Of a stretch of DNA of 13,993 bases, positions 1 to 6,788 are shown one piece after another (positions within the stretch are counted from its first letter, which is position 1; the number at the start of each line of letters is the position of its first letter). The translations under genes were made by a program, and so were the position numbers. Location: contig QHOZ01000038.1 in assembly GCA_003219495.1 (NCBI GenBank), positions 1 to 13,993 on the forward strand. Direction: 5' to 3'. Below the pieces are notes generated by a model, which did no database searches, had not been told where the DNA came from, and was given only the letters and a program-made list of their open reading frames with translations. The DNA is from Verrucomicrobiota bacterium (GTDB lineage Bacteria; Verrucomicrobiota; Verrucomicrobiae; Chthoniobacterales; UBA10450).

Positions 1-165
1 ATGGTCACGCCGGATTTTGTCGGCCACACGTTTTTGGTCCACAACGGAAAGATTTTCAATTCCGTTTTCGTGACCGAGAACATGGTTGGACACAAGCTCG
101 GCGAGTTTTCGGCGACGCGAATCTTTAAGAAGCACGGTTCGCACACGGCGAAGGTCGCGAAATAG
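1..165 (+). CDS. rpsS: Small ribosomal subunit protein S19 (uS19), 3' part only
   Basis: This is the C-terminal part of S19, which binds 16S rRNA in the 30S head together with S13. The 54 codons visible include the family signature around [11 protein letters not shown] and [15 protein letters not shown], followed by a Lys-rich end. S19 is usually about 90 residues, so the first ~35-40 lie upstream of the window; the ATG at position 1 corresponds to an internal Met, not the start. The frame ends at TAG (163-165). The next gene begins with the very next codon in the same frame, so the two are separated only by this stop. Identification is firm from the conserved motif and from the S10-operon context. 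Confidence 0.97.
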   Translation: MVTPDFVGHTFLVHNGKIFNSVFVTENMVGHKLGEFSATRIFKKHGSHTAKVAK

Positions 166-948
166 TTGAGAATTTTTTTGGCAGTTAGTGGGTGCGTCGT
201 CGCGGCCTCGGTCGCGCAGTCGCAAGGGAATAGTTCTTTGACAGAATCCAAAATCGAAAGCGCGGAGACGAAAGTCACCGCGGAGACGCTGCACGCGCAG
301 AACGAAGAATTGCGCAGGCAATTGTCGATCCAGCAGGAATCGCTCAAGACTTTGACGGCGAGCCTGGCGGAATCGAACGCCGAAGCGGAAGTTTTCCGGC
401 GCAAGTTCGCGGATTTGGATTCGCGAATGGAAGCGCTGGGGCTTGCGTCGGCGAGCAAAGATCGTGCAAAGCTCGAGCAACGATTGCTCGCGGCGGTGAG
501 CGATCTTCGACTCGCGCAAAAGGAACGCGATCAATTGCGCGACCAGTTGCTCGGTTTAAACGAATCGCTGCTCCGCTATTTGCAAACGGTGCAAGGCGGC
601 GATGCGCAGGCGCGCGCGGATGTGGAAGCGCAATTGCGTAAAACGAACGAGCTGGTGGGAAAATCAAAAGCTGCCAGTGCGAAAGAACCGCAAGCGAGTC
701 TGATGGACGCGAGCGTGCTCAGCGTGAAGGACGAATGGTCGTTCGTGGTTGCAAACATCGGCGAGCAACAGGGCGTGAAAATTGGGATGCCGCTGCGCGT
801 GATGCACGGCGAGCAGAAGATCGCGACGTTGCGCGTGGTGGATGTGCGTCAGCGGATTTGCGGAGCAGTGAGTGAGGATTCTGGGAAAGAAAAAATTAAA
901 GTGGGCGATCGGCTCCAGGTCGATGCGTCCAAAGTGAGTTTAAAATAA
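166..948 (+). CDS. Exported coiled-coil protein of unknown function inserted between rpsS and rplV
   Basis: I do not recognise a named family. The 260-residue product starts with a short signal-like segment (MRIFLAVSGCVVAASVA, possible cleavage after Ala17; a lipobox-like VSGC is present, but Cys10 is very early). Residues ~38-140 are a charged, Gln/Glu/Leu-rich probable coiled coil. A linker follows, then a compact C-terminal domain (~180-255) with strand-like segments such as WSFVVANIGEQQGVKIGMPL and a KVGDRLQVD end, resembling small beta-barrel domains in verrucomicrobial envelope proteins (impression, not searched). TTG 166 is chosen because it follows the S19 stop directly and gives the signal peptide; TTG 178, preceded by a T-run, is an alternative. 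A weak GAAGG lies 11 nt upstream. The stop overlaps the rplV start (TAATG), implying co-translation. Such a gene is foreign to the S10 operon. Confidence 0.8.
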   Translation: MRIFLAVSGCVVAASVAQSQGNSSLTESKIESAETKVTAETLHAQNEELRRQLSIQQESLKTLTASLAESNAEAEVFRRKFADLDSRMEALGLASASKDRAKLEQRLLAAVSDLRLAQKERDQLRDQLLGLNESLLRYLQTVQGGDAQARADVEAQLRKTNELVGKSKAASAKEPQASLMDASVLSVKDEWSFVVANIGEQQGVKIGMPLRVMHGEQKIATLRVVDVRQRICGAVSEDSGKEKIKVGDRLQVDASKVSLK

Positions 949-1385
949 TGGAAGTTAGATCGATATATAAGTACGCGCGGATTTCGGCATTCAAGGTGCG
1001 GGAAGTCACGCGAGAGATCCAGGGACTGCCGGTTTCGGCGGCGCTGGACGTTCTCGCTTTCACGCCCAAGAAGGCCGCGTTCCTGATCAATAAAACGCTC
1101 AAGAGCGCGATCGCGAACGCCGAGAACAACGCGAACTTGAAAGTCGACGGCCTAATCGTGAAAGAAGCGGTCGTGGGCGAAGGTCCAACTTTCAAGCGAA
1201 TGATGACGCGCGCTCGCGGAAGTGGCGCCCGGATCAATAAACGGACGAGTCACATTCGGATCATTTTGACGGACGAGAAACCGGCGACGGAACAAAAAGC
1301 CGCGGCCAAGAGTGACGGAAAATCGGCGACGGCTGAGAAAAAGCCGGCGAAGAAGAAGAAAAAGGCGAAAGCGGCGAAGAAATAA
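948..1385 (+). CDS. rplV: Large ribosomal subunit protein L22 (uL22) with a Lys/Ala-rich tail
   Basis: L22 binds 23S rRNA and its long beta-hairpin lines the exit tunnel. Residues ~1-110 carry the family core: N-terminal [13 protein letters not shown], a helix with [19 protein letters not shown], and the hairpin with [18 protein letters not shown] followed by [12 protein letters not shown]. The usual length is about 110 residues; this protein has 145 because of a low-complexity Lys/Ala tail from ~112. The ATG at 948 overlaps the TAA of the preceding exported-protein gene by one base, indicating translational coupling. Downstream, rpsC starts after a 4-nt T spacer. Identification is secure. 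Confidence 0.97.
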   Translation: MEVRSIYKYARISAFKVREVTREIQGLPVSAALDVLAFTPKKAAFLINKTLKSAIANAENNANLKVDGLIVKEAVVGEGPTFKRMMTRARGSGARINKRTSHIRIILTDEKPATEQKAAAKSDGKSATAEKKPAKKKKKAKAAKK

Positions 1386-1389
1386 TTTT

Positions 1390-2082
1390 ATGGGACAAAA
1401 AGTTAATCCGATCGGATTTAGACTAGGCGTGAATCGCGACTGGCGTTCGCGCTGGTATGCGTCGCCCCAGGAGCTCCCTGACTTTCTCCACAGCGATTTG
1501 GAGATCCGCGCTTACGTGAAGAAGAAACTTCAGTACGCCGCGGTTGCGAAGATCGTGATCGAGCGCGCGTGGAATTCGATTCGCGTGACGATCCATACCG
1601 CGCGTCCCGGCATCGTGATCGGCCGCAAAGGCGCCGAGATCGAGAAGATGACGGAAGAGATTTCGAAGATGGCGGCGGGCAAGCAGATCAAGATCGACAT
1701 CCAGGAGATCAAGACGCCCGAGCTCGATGCGCAATTGGTTGCCGAAAACGTCTCGCTCCAAATCGAGCGCCGAATTGCGTATCGCCGCGCGATGAAAAAA
1801 GCGGTGCAAGTGGCGATGGATTTTGGCGCGCAAGGAATTCGTTTGCGTTGCTCCGGCCGATTGAACGGCGCGGAAATTTCGCGCTCGGAATGGTATCGCG
1901 AAGGCAAAGTGCCGCTGCACACATTGCGCACCCCGATCGATTACGGATTTGCCGAAGCGAACACGGTTTACGGAAAGATCGGCGTGAAATGCTGGATTTG
2001 TAAGAAAGAAGAAGCGCCGCCCGAGCAGCGCCAGGAAGCGCCGCAACCACTACCGCCCGCGCCCGAACCAGCCCAAACCTAG
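1390..2082 (+). CDS. rpsC: Small ribosomal subunit protein S3 (uS3)
   Basis: S3 is a 30S head protein at the mRNA entry site. The 230-residue product begins with the canonical [13 protein letters not shown] and has a type-2 KH domain with the GRKG loop at residues 78-81. The C-terminal S3 domain follows, with [20 protein letters not shown] and the TLRTPIDYG stretch. The tail from ~212 is Glu/Gln/Pro/Ala-rich (ends PAPEPAQT), a low-complexity addition. The ATG at 1390 is preferred over an upstream in-frame start at 1312, which would translate the rplV tail out of frame into an Arg-rich run. The spacer from the rplV stop is only TTTT, with no clear Shine-Dalgarno. Confidence 0.97.
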   Translation: MGQKVNPIGFRLGVNRDWRSRWYASPQELPDFLHSDLEIRAYVKKKLQYAAVAKIVIERAWNSIRVTIHTARPGIVIGRKGAEIEKMTEEISKMAAGKQIKIDIQEIKTPELDAQLVAENVSLQIERRIAYRRAMKKAVQVAMDFGAQGIRLRCSGRLNGAEISRSEWYREGKVPLHTLRTPIDYGFAEANTVYGKIGVKCWICKKEEAPPEQRQEAPQPLPPAPEPAQT

Positions 2083-2091
2083 GAAATTTTT

Positions 2092-2517
2092 ATGCCGTTG
2101 ATGCCCAAACGAGTGAAGTATCGGAAAACCCAGCGGGGAAGCCGCAAGGGGACCGCTTCGCGCAATTTGCGGATCAACTTCGGCGAGTTCGGTCTGCAAA
2201 CACTCGAGCGCGCGTGGATCACGAACACGCAGATCGAAGCAGCCCGTGTTGCGTTGACCCGTAACATGAAGCGCAAAGGCAAACTGTGGATCCGGATTTT
2301 CCCGGATAAATCGGTCACCGGGCGTCCGCCGGAAACGCGAATGGGTAAAGGTAAAGGTCAGCCCGAGTTTTGGGTCGCGACAGTGAAGCCGGGAAATATT
2401 TTATTCGAGTTGGACGGTCTTCCGGAATCGATCGCGCGCGAATCGTTGCGGCTCGCGGCGGACAAATTGCCGGTGCGCACAAAATTTATCAGCCGCCACC
2501 ATGTGGCTGCGGCTTAA
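2092..2517 (+). CDS. rplP: Large ribosomal subunit protein L16 (uL16)
   Basis: L16 organises tRNA-binding regions of the 50S near the peptidyl transferase centre. The 141-residue product shows the N-terminal [12 protein letters not shown], a central [20 protein letters not shown] (the conserved Arg/Gly loop) and [19 protein letters not shown], all L16 hallmarks, and has normal length. ATG 2092 is preferred to the in-frame ATG 2101 because it is directly preceded by the ATTTTT tract seen before other starts here; the product would begin MPLMPKR. The spacer from rpsC is 9 nt. Confidence 0.96.
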   Translation: MPLMPKRVKYRKTQRGSRKGTASRNLRINFGEFGLQTLERAWITNTQIEAARVALTRNMKRKGKLWIRIFPDKSVTGRPPETRMGKGKGQPEFWVATVKPGNILFELDGLPESIARESLRLAADKLPVRTKFISRHHVAAA

Positions 2518-2520
2518 CGA

Positions 2521-2760
2521 ATGATGAAAATCAAAGAGATAGCGGAGATGAGCACGGACGAGTTGCTGACGAAACGTCGCGACCTTCGTCAGGAGCGCTT
2601 GCATTTGCGTTTGCAACAGCAGAGCGGACAGCTCGAACAACCGAGCCGTTTGCGTTTTATCCGCCGCGACGTGGCGCGGATCGAGACGGTGTTGTCTTCG
2701 CGCGATAAGCAGCCGCAAGCTGCGGCCGCGGAAGAACCGAAAACGAAGAAGAAGAAATAA
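2521..2760 (+). CDS. rpmC: Large ribosomal subunit protein L29 (uL29)
   Basis: L29 is a small two-helix protein at the rim of the exit tunnel, next to L23. The 79-residue product has the expected N-terminal helix (KIKEIAEMSTDELLTKRRDLRQE) continuing into RLHLRLQQQSGQLEQPSRLR, then RRDVARIETVLSSRD. A short Ala/Glu then Lys-rich tail ends in KTKKKK. Two adjacent ATGs (2521 and 2524) are possible starts. The spacer from rplP is 3 nt and no strong Shine-Dalgarno is visible. The normal S3-L16-L29-S17 order supports the call. Confidence 0.94.
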   Translation: MMKIKEIAEMSTDELLTKRRDLRQERLHLRLQQQSGQLEQPSRLRFIRRDVARIETVLSSRDKQPQAAAAEEPKTKKKK

Positions 2761-2763
2761 TTT

Positions 2764-3072
2764 ATGGCCGAAGAAGCACAAGATCGACAATCGACCGCGG
2801 CACCGCCGCCGTTGCCGACGAAATACACCCGCGCGGCGCGGAAGACCCGCGTGGGCGAAGTGATTTCGGACCGCATGAACAAGACGATCGTTGTGCAAAC
2901 GACGAATCGCGTGCCGCACCCGAAGTTCGGCAAGATTGTGAAACAGATCCGGCGATTTTACGCGCACGACGAGGAGAACAAGGCCAAGACCGGCGACACC
3001 GTGCGGATCATGGAGACGCGGCCGCTGAGCAAATTGAAACGCTGGCGATTGATGGAGGTCCTCCAGAAGTAA
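2764..3072 (+). CDS. rpsQ: Small ribosomal subunit protein S17 (uS17)
   Basis: S17 is a primary 16S rRNA-binding OB-fold protein of the 30S body. The core begins near residue 27 with KTRVGEVISDRMNKTIVVQ and continues through HPKFGKIVKQIRRFYAHDEEN, GDTVRIMETRPLSKLKRWRL and a normal C-terminus. The first ~25 residues (rich in Ala, Glu, Pro) are an extension beyond the usual ~84-residue length. The start ATG 2764 follows the rpmC stop after TTT; upstream there is only the purine-rich end of the rpmC Lys codons. Confidence 0.96.
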   Translation: MAEEAQDRQSTAAPPPLPTKYTRAARKTRVGEVISDRMNKTIVVQTTNRVPHPKFGKIVKQIRRFYAHDEENKAKTGDTVRIMETRPLSKLKRWRLMEVLQK

Positions 3073-3077
3073 TTTTT

Positions 3078-3408
3078 ATGGTGCAAATTCGATCCAGACT
3101 TGAGGTTCGGCGTGATCGGTAAGGCGACGCTCTATGCCGGGATCGGCGACGTGATCACCGCGAACGTGAAAGAAGCGAGCGCGACCGGCACGGTGAAGAA
3201 GGGTGAAGTCGTGCGCGCGGTTTTGGTTCGCACTCGTCAGCCGATTCGGCGCGAAGACGGATCGTTATTGCGCTTCGATAACAACGCGATCGTCATCATC
3301 GACAAAGATCTCAATCCGCGCGGCACGCGCATTTTCGGTCCGGTTGCGCGCGAACTGCGGGATCGAAATTTCATGAAGATCGTTTCGTTAGCTCCGGAGG
3401 TGTTATGA
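3078..3408 (+). pseudogene. rplN: Large ribosomal subunit protein L14 (uL14), frame disrupted by an apparent internal deletion of about 35 nt
   Basis: L14 is a universally conserved 50S protein at the subunit interface. ATG 3078, preceded by the local TTTTT motif, opens a frame reading [10 protein letters not shown], a good L14 N-terminus, but it hits TAA at 3120-3122. The rest of L14 is intact in another frame: [14 protein letters not shown], a basic [14 protein letters not shown] stretch, the [20 protein letters not shown] region and the terminal [19 protein letters not shown]. Compared with the usual 121-123 residues, the ADNTGAK-type segment after LEV is missing. Frame and length fit a deletion of about 35 nt near 3107-3110. 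Use of TTG 3100 would give a 102-residue product lacking the N-terminus. The gene is normally essential, so an assembly or sequencing error is at least as likely as true damage. It overlaps rplX by ATGA. Confidence 0.85.
3396..3400 (+). promoter_or_regulatory. Shine-Dalgarno site for rplX
   Basis: GGAGG lies 4 nt before the rplX ATG at 3405, inside the last codons of rplN (Pro-Glu-Val-Leu). It is the clearest Shine-Dalgarno match in the cluster and contrasts with the U-rich starts of most neighbours. Confidence 0.7.
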
Positions 3409-3707
3409 GCCGGTTTAAGTTTCACGTTAAGAAAGGCGACAACGTCGAAGTGATTTCGGGGAACTTCAGAGGGTCGCAGGGCAAAGTGCTCGAGATTCGT
3501 CCGCGCAAGAAGCAGGTGCTGGTCGAAGGCGTGCGTATTATTAAGAAGCACCTCCGCAAGTCGGAAGACAATCCCCATGGCAAGATCGCCGAACGCGAAG
3601 GTCCAATTCACATCTCGAATGTGAAATTAATCGAAGAAGAGAAGCAGGGCGAGAAGAAGAAGGCCAAGACGAAGCCGAAGAAAGAATCTGAGAAGAAGGC
3701 GGCGTAA
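3405..3707 (+). CDS. rplX: Large ribosomal subunit protein L24 (uL24)
   Basis: L24 initiates 50S assembly and sits at the tunnel exit. The 100-residue product has an N-terminal KOW motif ([20 protein letters not shown], residues ~9-28), then [16 protein letters not shown] and [11 protein letters not shown], the expected L24 elements. A Lys/Glu-rich tail occupies the last ~25 residues. It starts in an ATGA overlap with the end of rplN behind a strong GGAGG, and its TAA overlaps the rplE ATG as TAATG. Length is normal. The intact Shine-Dalgarno suggests translation independent of damaged rplN is possible. Confidence 0.96.
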   Translation: MSRFKFHVKKGDNVEVISGNFRGSQGKVLEIRPRKKQVLVEGVRIIKKHLRKSEDNPHGKIAEREGPIHISNVKLIEEEKQGEKKKAKTKPKKESEKKAA

Positions 3708-4309
3708 TGGAAAACGAATTTTACAAACACTACAAAGATCGTGTCGTGCCCGCGTTGAAGGAGCGCCACAAGTACAAAAACGTCCACCAGATCCCGAAGA
3801 TCGAGAAGGTGGTCGTGAACACGTCGGTCGGTTCGCAGGCTGATCTCAAGCAGGCGATGGACGAAGCGAAAGCGGAGTTGGCGTTGATCACCGGCCAGAC
3901 GCCGGCGGAAACGCGTTCGAAGAAAAGCATCGCGAACTTCAAATTGCGCAAAGACCAGATCATCGGCGCGAAAGTGACGTTGCGCGGCGATCGCATGTAC
4001 GAATTTTTGGAGCGCTTGATCAAAGCCGCGCTGCCGCGCATCCGCGACTTCCGCGGAGTGTCGCCGCGTGCATTCGACGGCAATGGCAATTACACGCTCG
4101 GCGTTTCCGACCAATCGATTTTCCCCGAGGTTGAGCTCGATAAAATTAAGCGCAACATCGGTTTTGATGTTACTATTGTGACCAGCGCGCGCACCGACGA
4201 AGAGGCCAAGTCGCTCTTGAGCGAAATGGGGATGCCCTTCGCCGATCGCGCAAAGAAGCCCGCTCCGTCGGCGCCGTCCCCTAACGAACCGGCCGAAAAA
4301 GCCGCTTAG
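3707..4309 (+). CDS. rplE: Large ribosomal subunit protein L5 (uL5)
   Basis: L5 binds 5S rRNA and contacts P-site tRNA in the central protuberance. The 200-residue product shows IPKIEKVVVNTSVG near residue 30, LITGQTPAETRSKKSIANFK, the GAKVTLRGDRMYEFLERL helix, and RDFRGVSPRAFDGNGNYTLG followed by QSIFPEVELDKI. The usual length is about 180 residues; the excess is an Ala/Pro-rich tail after ~184. ATG 3707 overlaps the rplX stop by one base, with AGAAGG purines upstream. The next gene is rpsH; rpsN, which usually separates them, is missing. Confidence 0.97.
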   Translation: MENEFYKHYKDRVVPALKERHKYKNVHQIPKIEKVVVNTSVGSQADLKQAMDEAKAELALITGQTPAETRSKKSIANFKLRKDQIIGAKVTLRGDRMYEFLERLIKAALPRIRDFRGVSPRAFDGNGNYTLGVSDQSIFPEVELDKIKRNIGFDVTIVTSARTDEEAKSLLSEMGMPFADRAKKPAPSAPSPNEPAEKAA

Positions 4310-4314
4310 ATTTC

Positions 4315-4713
4315 ATGAGTACTGTTACAGATCCAATTGCAGATTTGCTTGCTCGCATGCGCAATGGCGCGCGCGCGCAGAAGCTCGAAATCTTTGAGCC
4401 GTACTCGAAGGTAAAAGCCGAAGTCGTTCGGATTTTTAAAAACGAAGGCTACATCGCGGATTACGAAGTTGATACCAAAGCGGCGCATCCGCGAATCAAG
4501 ATCACGAACAAGCTGGTTGATCACACGTGCGCGATCACCGGGTTGAAGCGCGTGAGCAAGCCCGGTTTGCGGCGATATGTTGGCGCCGACGAAATTCCGC
4601 GCGTGCTCGGCGGAATGGGCACCGCGATTCTCTCAACCTCGCGCGGCGTGATGTCGGGCCGAGAAGCCAAGAAACAAAAGGTCGGCGGCGAATTGCTCGC
4701 CTACGTTTGGTAA
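4315..4713 (+). CDS. rpsH: Small ribosomal subunit protein S8 (uS8)
   Basis: S8 is a primary 16S rRNA binder in the 30S platform and, in Escherichia coli, the translational repressor of the spc operon. The 132-residue product starts with TDPIADLLARMRNG, continues with YSKVKAEVVRIFKNEGYI, and ends in the hallmark STSRGVMSGREAKK and GGELLAYVW. Length is normal. ATG 4315 follows the rplE TAG after ATTTC; no Shine-Dalgarno is evident. I did not find an obvious S8-binding mimic of the helix 21 type, so autogenous control is only a possibility from family knowledge. Confidence 0.97.
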   Translation: MSTVTDPIADLLARMRNGARAQKLEIFEPYSKVKAEVVRIFKNEGYIADYEVDTKAAHPRIKITNKLVDHTCAITGLKRVSKPGLRRYVGADEIPRVLGGMGTAILSTSRGVMSGREAKKQKVGGELLAYVW

Positions 4714-4719
4714 ATTTTT

Positions 4720-5259
4720 ATGTCGCGAATCGGAAACAAACCCGTCGGCATTCCAGACAAAGTCAAAGTCAATATTGACGATGACGGCGGCGTTTCGGTC
4801 GAAGGACCGAAGGGCAAGCTGAACTGGAAATTGCCAAGCGCAATCAAAGCGAGCGTGAAGGACAACAGTCTTTCGCTCGTGCGCAGCGCCGAGACGCGAA
4901 CGGTCAAAGCACTGCACGGACTTTCGCGCGCTCTCATGCACAACATGGTCGTGGGCGTGAGCGAGGGTTTTACAAAAAATCTCGAGATCGAAGGCGTTGG
5001 TTTCAAGGCGGCCGTTCAGGGTCAGAACCTCAATCTCAGTCTCGGATTTTCGCACCCGGTCCTGTTTCCGATTCCGAAGGACATCAAGGTCACCGTCACC
5101 GACAACACCAAGATTTCGATCCAGGGCGCGGACAAGAAAACGGTCGGCCAGGTCGCGGCCGATATTCGCCGGTATTACCCGCCCGAGCCTTACAAAGGCA
5201 AAGGCGTTCGTTATGCGGGTGAACAAATTCGCCGCAAGGAAGGCAAAACGGTTCAATAA
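4720..5259 (+). CDS. rplF: Large ribosomal subunit protein L6 (uL6)
   Basis: L6 lies near the factor-binding centre of the 50S. The 179-residue product is normal in length and has two L6 repeats: MSRIGNKPVGIPDKVKV with VEGPKGKL in the first half, and VEGVGFKAAVQGQNLNLSLG-like sequence with GADKKTVGQVAADIR in the second. It ends with the signature PEPYKGKGVRYAGE and RRKEGK. ATG 4720 follows rpsH after ATTTTT with no Shine-Dalgarno, a clear example of the U-tract start context. Confidence 0.97.
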   Translation: MSRIGNKPVGIPDKVKVNIDDDGGVSVEGPKGKLNWKLPSAIKASVKDNSLSLVRSAETRTVKALHGLSRALMHNMVVGVSEGFTKNLEIEGVGFKAAVQGQNLNLSLGFSHPVLFPIPKDIKVTVTDNTKISIQGADKKTVGQVAADIRRYYPPEPYKGKGVRYAGEQIRRKEGKTVQ

Positions 5260-5264
5260 TTTTT

Positions 5265-5630
5265 ATGGCGACGTTTAATCGAAAGACAGCCCGGCAGCGG
5301 TTGCACAAGCGAATCCGGAAAAAAGTTTCCGGGACCGCCGCGCGTCCGCGATTGTCGATCTTCTTTTCGGGGAAGCACGTTTATGCGCAGGTCATCGATG
5401 ATGATGCGGGCAAAACGTTGATTGCAGCGTCGACCGCGGAGAAAGCTTTGCTCGGCAAAAACAAACCGGCGGCGAATCGGGCGAGCGCGGAAGTGATCGG
5501 CAAAGCGATCGCGGAACGCGCAAAGGGAAAGAAGATCGAAAACGTGGTCTTCGATCGCGGCGGATTTCAATATCAAGGCAAAGTGAAAGCGCTGGCAGAC
5601 GCGGCGCGCGAAGGTGGATTAAGGTTTTAA
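5265..5630 (+). CDS. rplR: Large ribosomal subunit protein L18 (uL18)
   Basis: L18 binds 5S rRNA together with L5. The 121-residue product has an Arg/Lys-rich N-terminus ([20 protein letters not shown]), then [20 protein letters not shown] and the terminal [19 protein letters not shown] with AAREGGLRF. Length and sequence are typical. ATG 5265 follows the rplF TAA after exactly TTTTT. The order L6-L18-S5 is the standard spc order. Confidence 0.97.
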   Translation: MATFNRKTARQRLHKRIRKKVSGTAARPRLSIFFSGKHVYAQVIDDDAGKTLIAASTAEKALLGKNKPAANRASAEVIGKAIAERAKGKKIENVVFDRGGFQYQGKVKALADAAREGGLRF

Positions 5631-5634
5631 TTTC

Positions 5635-6210
5635 ATGGCAGCACAAGGAGGACATCGAGGACGACAGGATCGCGGAGCCGACAAAGCTCCGGCGCAAAAA
5701 GGCGACACGACTGAGAAAGTCGTGTTCATCAATCGTTGCGCCAAGGTTGTGAAGGGCGGACGACGTTTCAGCTTCAGCGCGCTGATTGTCGCCGGAGATC
5801 ATGACGGCTCAGTCGGCGTCGGATTTGGAAAAGCGAACGAAGTTTCGGAAGCAATTCGCAAGGCGTCCGAGTCCGCGAAGAAATCGATGGAAAAAGTTTC
5901 TCTTCACGAAAACACGATTCCGCACGAGGTAATCGGTGAGTTCGGCGGCGGTCGCGTATTGTTGCGTCCGGCATCGCCCGGAACCGGCGTAATCGCCGGT
6001 GGCGGCGTGCGCGCGGTTGTCGAAGCGGCTGGAATTCGTGACGTGCTCGCGAAATCTCTCGGCTCGAGCAATCACGCGAACGTGGTGAAGGCGACAATCG
6101 AGGCGTTAAAATCTCTGCGGCGGAAAGACGAAATTTTCAAAGTGCGCGGAATCAAAGGCGGCGACGGTAAAGCCGCGCTCGCCACCGCAGTTACCCAGTC
6201 CCAATCATGA
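5635..6210 (+). CDS. rpsE: Small ribosomal subunit protein S5 (uS5)
   Basis: S5 acts in decoding accuracy at the mRNA entry site. After a Gly/Arg/Lys-rich N-terminal extension of ~25 residues, the product has the dsRBD-like domain ([38 protein letters not shown]) and the C-terminal domain with [20 protein letters not shown] and [13 protein letters not shown]. It has 191 residues against the usual ~165. ATG 5635 follows rplR after TTTC. Its TGA is embedded in the rplO start (ATGATG); rpmD, often placed between these genes, is absent. Confidence 0.97.
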   Translation: MAAQGGHRGRQDRGADKAPAQKGDTTEKVVFINRCAKVVKGGRRFSFSALIVAGDHDGSVGVGFGKANEVSEAIRKASESAKKSMEKVSLHENTIPHEVIGEFGGGRVLLRPASPGTGVIAGGGVRAVVEAAGIRDVLAKSLGSSNHANVVKATIEALKSLRRKDEIFKVRGIKGGDGKAALATAVTQSQS

Positions 6211-6785
6211 TGCGCTTACATAATTTGCGTCCACGGCCGGGGGTGCGCCATCGCGTAAAGCGACTTGGTTGCGGCGAGAGCTCGGGTCATGGGAAGACGA
6301 GCGGCAAAGGGCATAAAGGCCAGAAGGCGCGCTCCGGTGGCAGTCTTCGTCTCGGATTTGAAGGCGGACAAATGCCACTTATCCGGCGTTTGCCGAAACG
6401 CGGATTTAACAATGCCGCGTTCCATAAAACTTACGCGATCGTGAATTTGGACGACCTGAACGAATTCAAAGCCGGCACGACGGTGAACGAACAGTCGCTG
6501 CGCGAATCGAAACTGGTGCGTGGCGATTTCGTCGGAATTAAAATTTTAGGCGACGGCGAATTGAAGCACGCGCTGACGATCGAAGCAGACAAAATCAGCG
6601 AATCCGCGAAAGCAAAGATCGAGAAAGCAGGCGGAACGGTGACAATGCGCGATCGCTCCGCGGAAAAAGCGGAGATGAAATCGGACGCGGCCGATCAAAG
6701 CACTGCGGCGGACGAAGCGAAGCCGAAGAAAAAATCGACATCGAAGTCGAAAACGACCGCGAAGAAGAAAACTTCGCGCAAGTAG
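6207..6785 (+). CDS. rplO: Large ribosomal subunit protein L15 (uL15) with a Lys/Ser/Ala-rich tail
   Basis: L15 is a late-assembling 50S protein. The N-terminus [11 protein letters not shown] and the Gly/Lys-rich stretch [20 protein letters not shown] are diagnostic, followed by [17 protein letters not shown]. The C-terminal L15 domain ([34 protein letters not shown]) ends near residue 150. About 40 low-complexity Lys/Ser/Thr/Ala residues follow, taking the protein to 192 instead of ~145. Start is ATG 6207 or 6210, overlapping the rpsE TGA, consistent with termination-reinitiation. Three nucleotides separate its TAG from secY. Confidence 0.96.
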   Translation: MMRLHNLRPRPGVRHRVKRLGCGESSGHGKTSGKGHKGQKARSGGSLRLGFEGGQMPLIRRLPKRGFNNAAFHKTYAIVNLDDLNEFKAGTTVNEQSLRESKLVRGDFVGIKILGDGELKHALTIEADKISESAKAKIEKAGGTVTMRDRSAEKAEMKSDAADQSTAADEAKPKKKSTSKSKTTAKKKTSRK

Positions 6786-6788
6786 AAG

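Noticed and set aside
1312..1389. Upstream in-frame extension of rpsC
   Set aside because: It would add an Arg-rich run from the rplV tail in another frame; MGQKVNPIG at 1390 is the canonical S3 start.
1423..2046. Long minus-strand open frame opposite rpsC (207 codons)
   Set aside because: Arg/His/Phe-rich composition and full overlap with a certain rpsC show it is an antisense shadow of GC-biased codons.
2401..2967. Minus-strand open frame of 188 codons across rplP, rpmC and rpsQ
   Set aside because: It spans three secure genes, is Arg/Leu/Phe-rich and has no recognisable motif.
3049..3065. TGGAGG-T-CCTCCA inverted repeat at the end of rpsQ
   Set aside because: The loop would be one base, so no stable hairpin is likely, and the codons are conserved S17 sequence. 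The GGAGG is also too far from the next ATG to be its Shine-Dalgarno.
3608..4114. Minus-strand open frame of 168 codons opposite rplE
   Set aside because: Antisense to a conserved L5 sequence, with low-complexity Phe/Arg/Asp content.
4633..5256. Minus-strand open frame of 207 codons opposite rplF
   Set aside because: Shadow of L6 codons; no signal, domain or ribosome-binding site.
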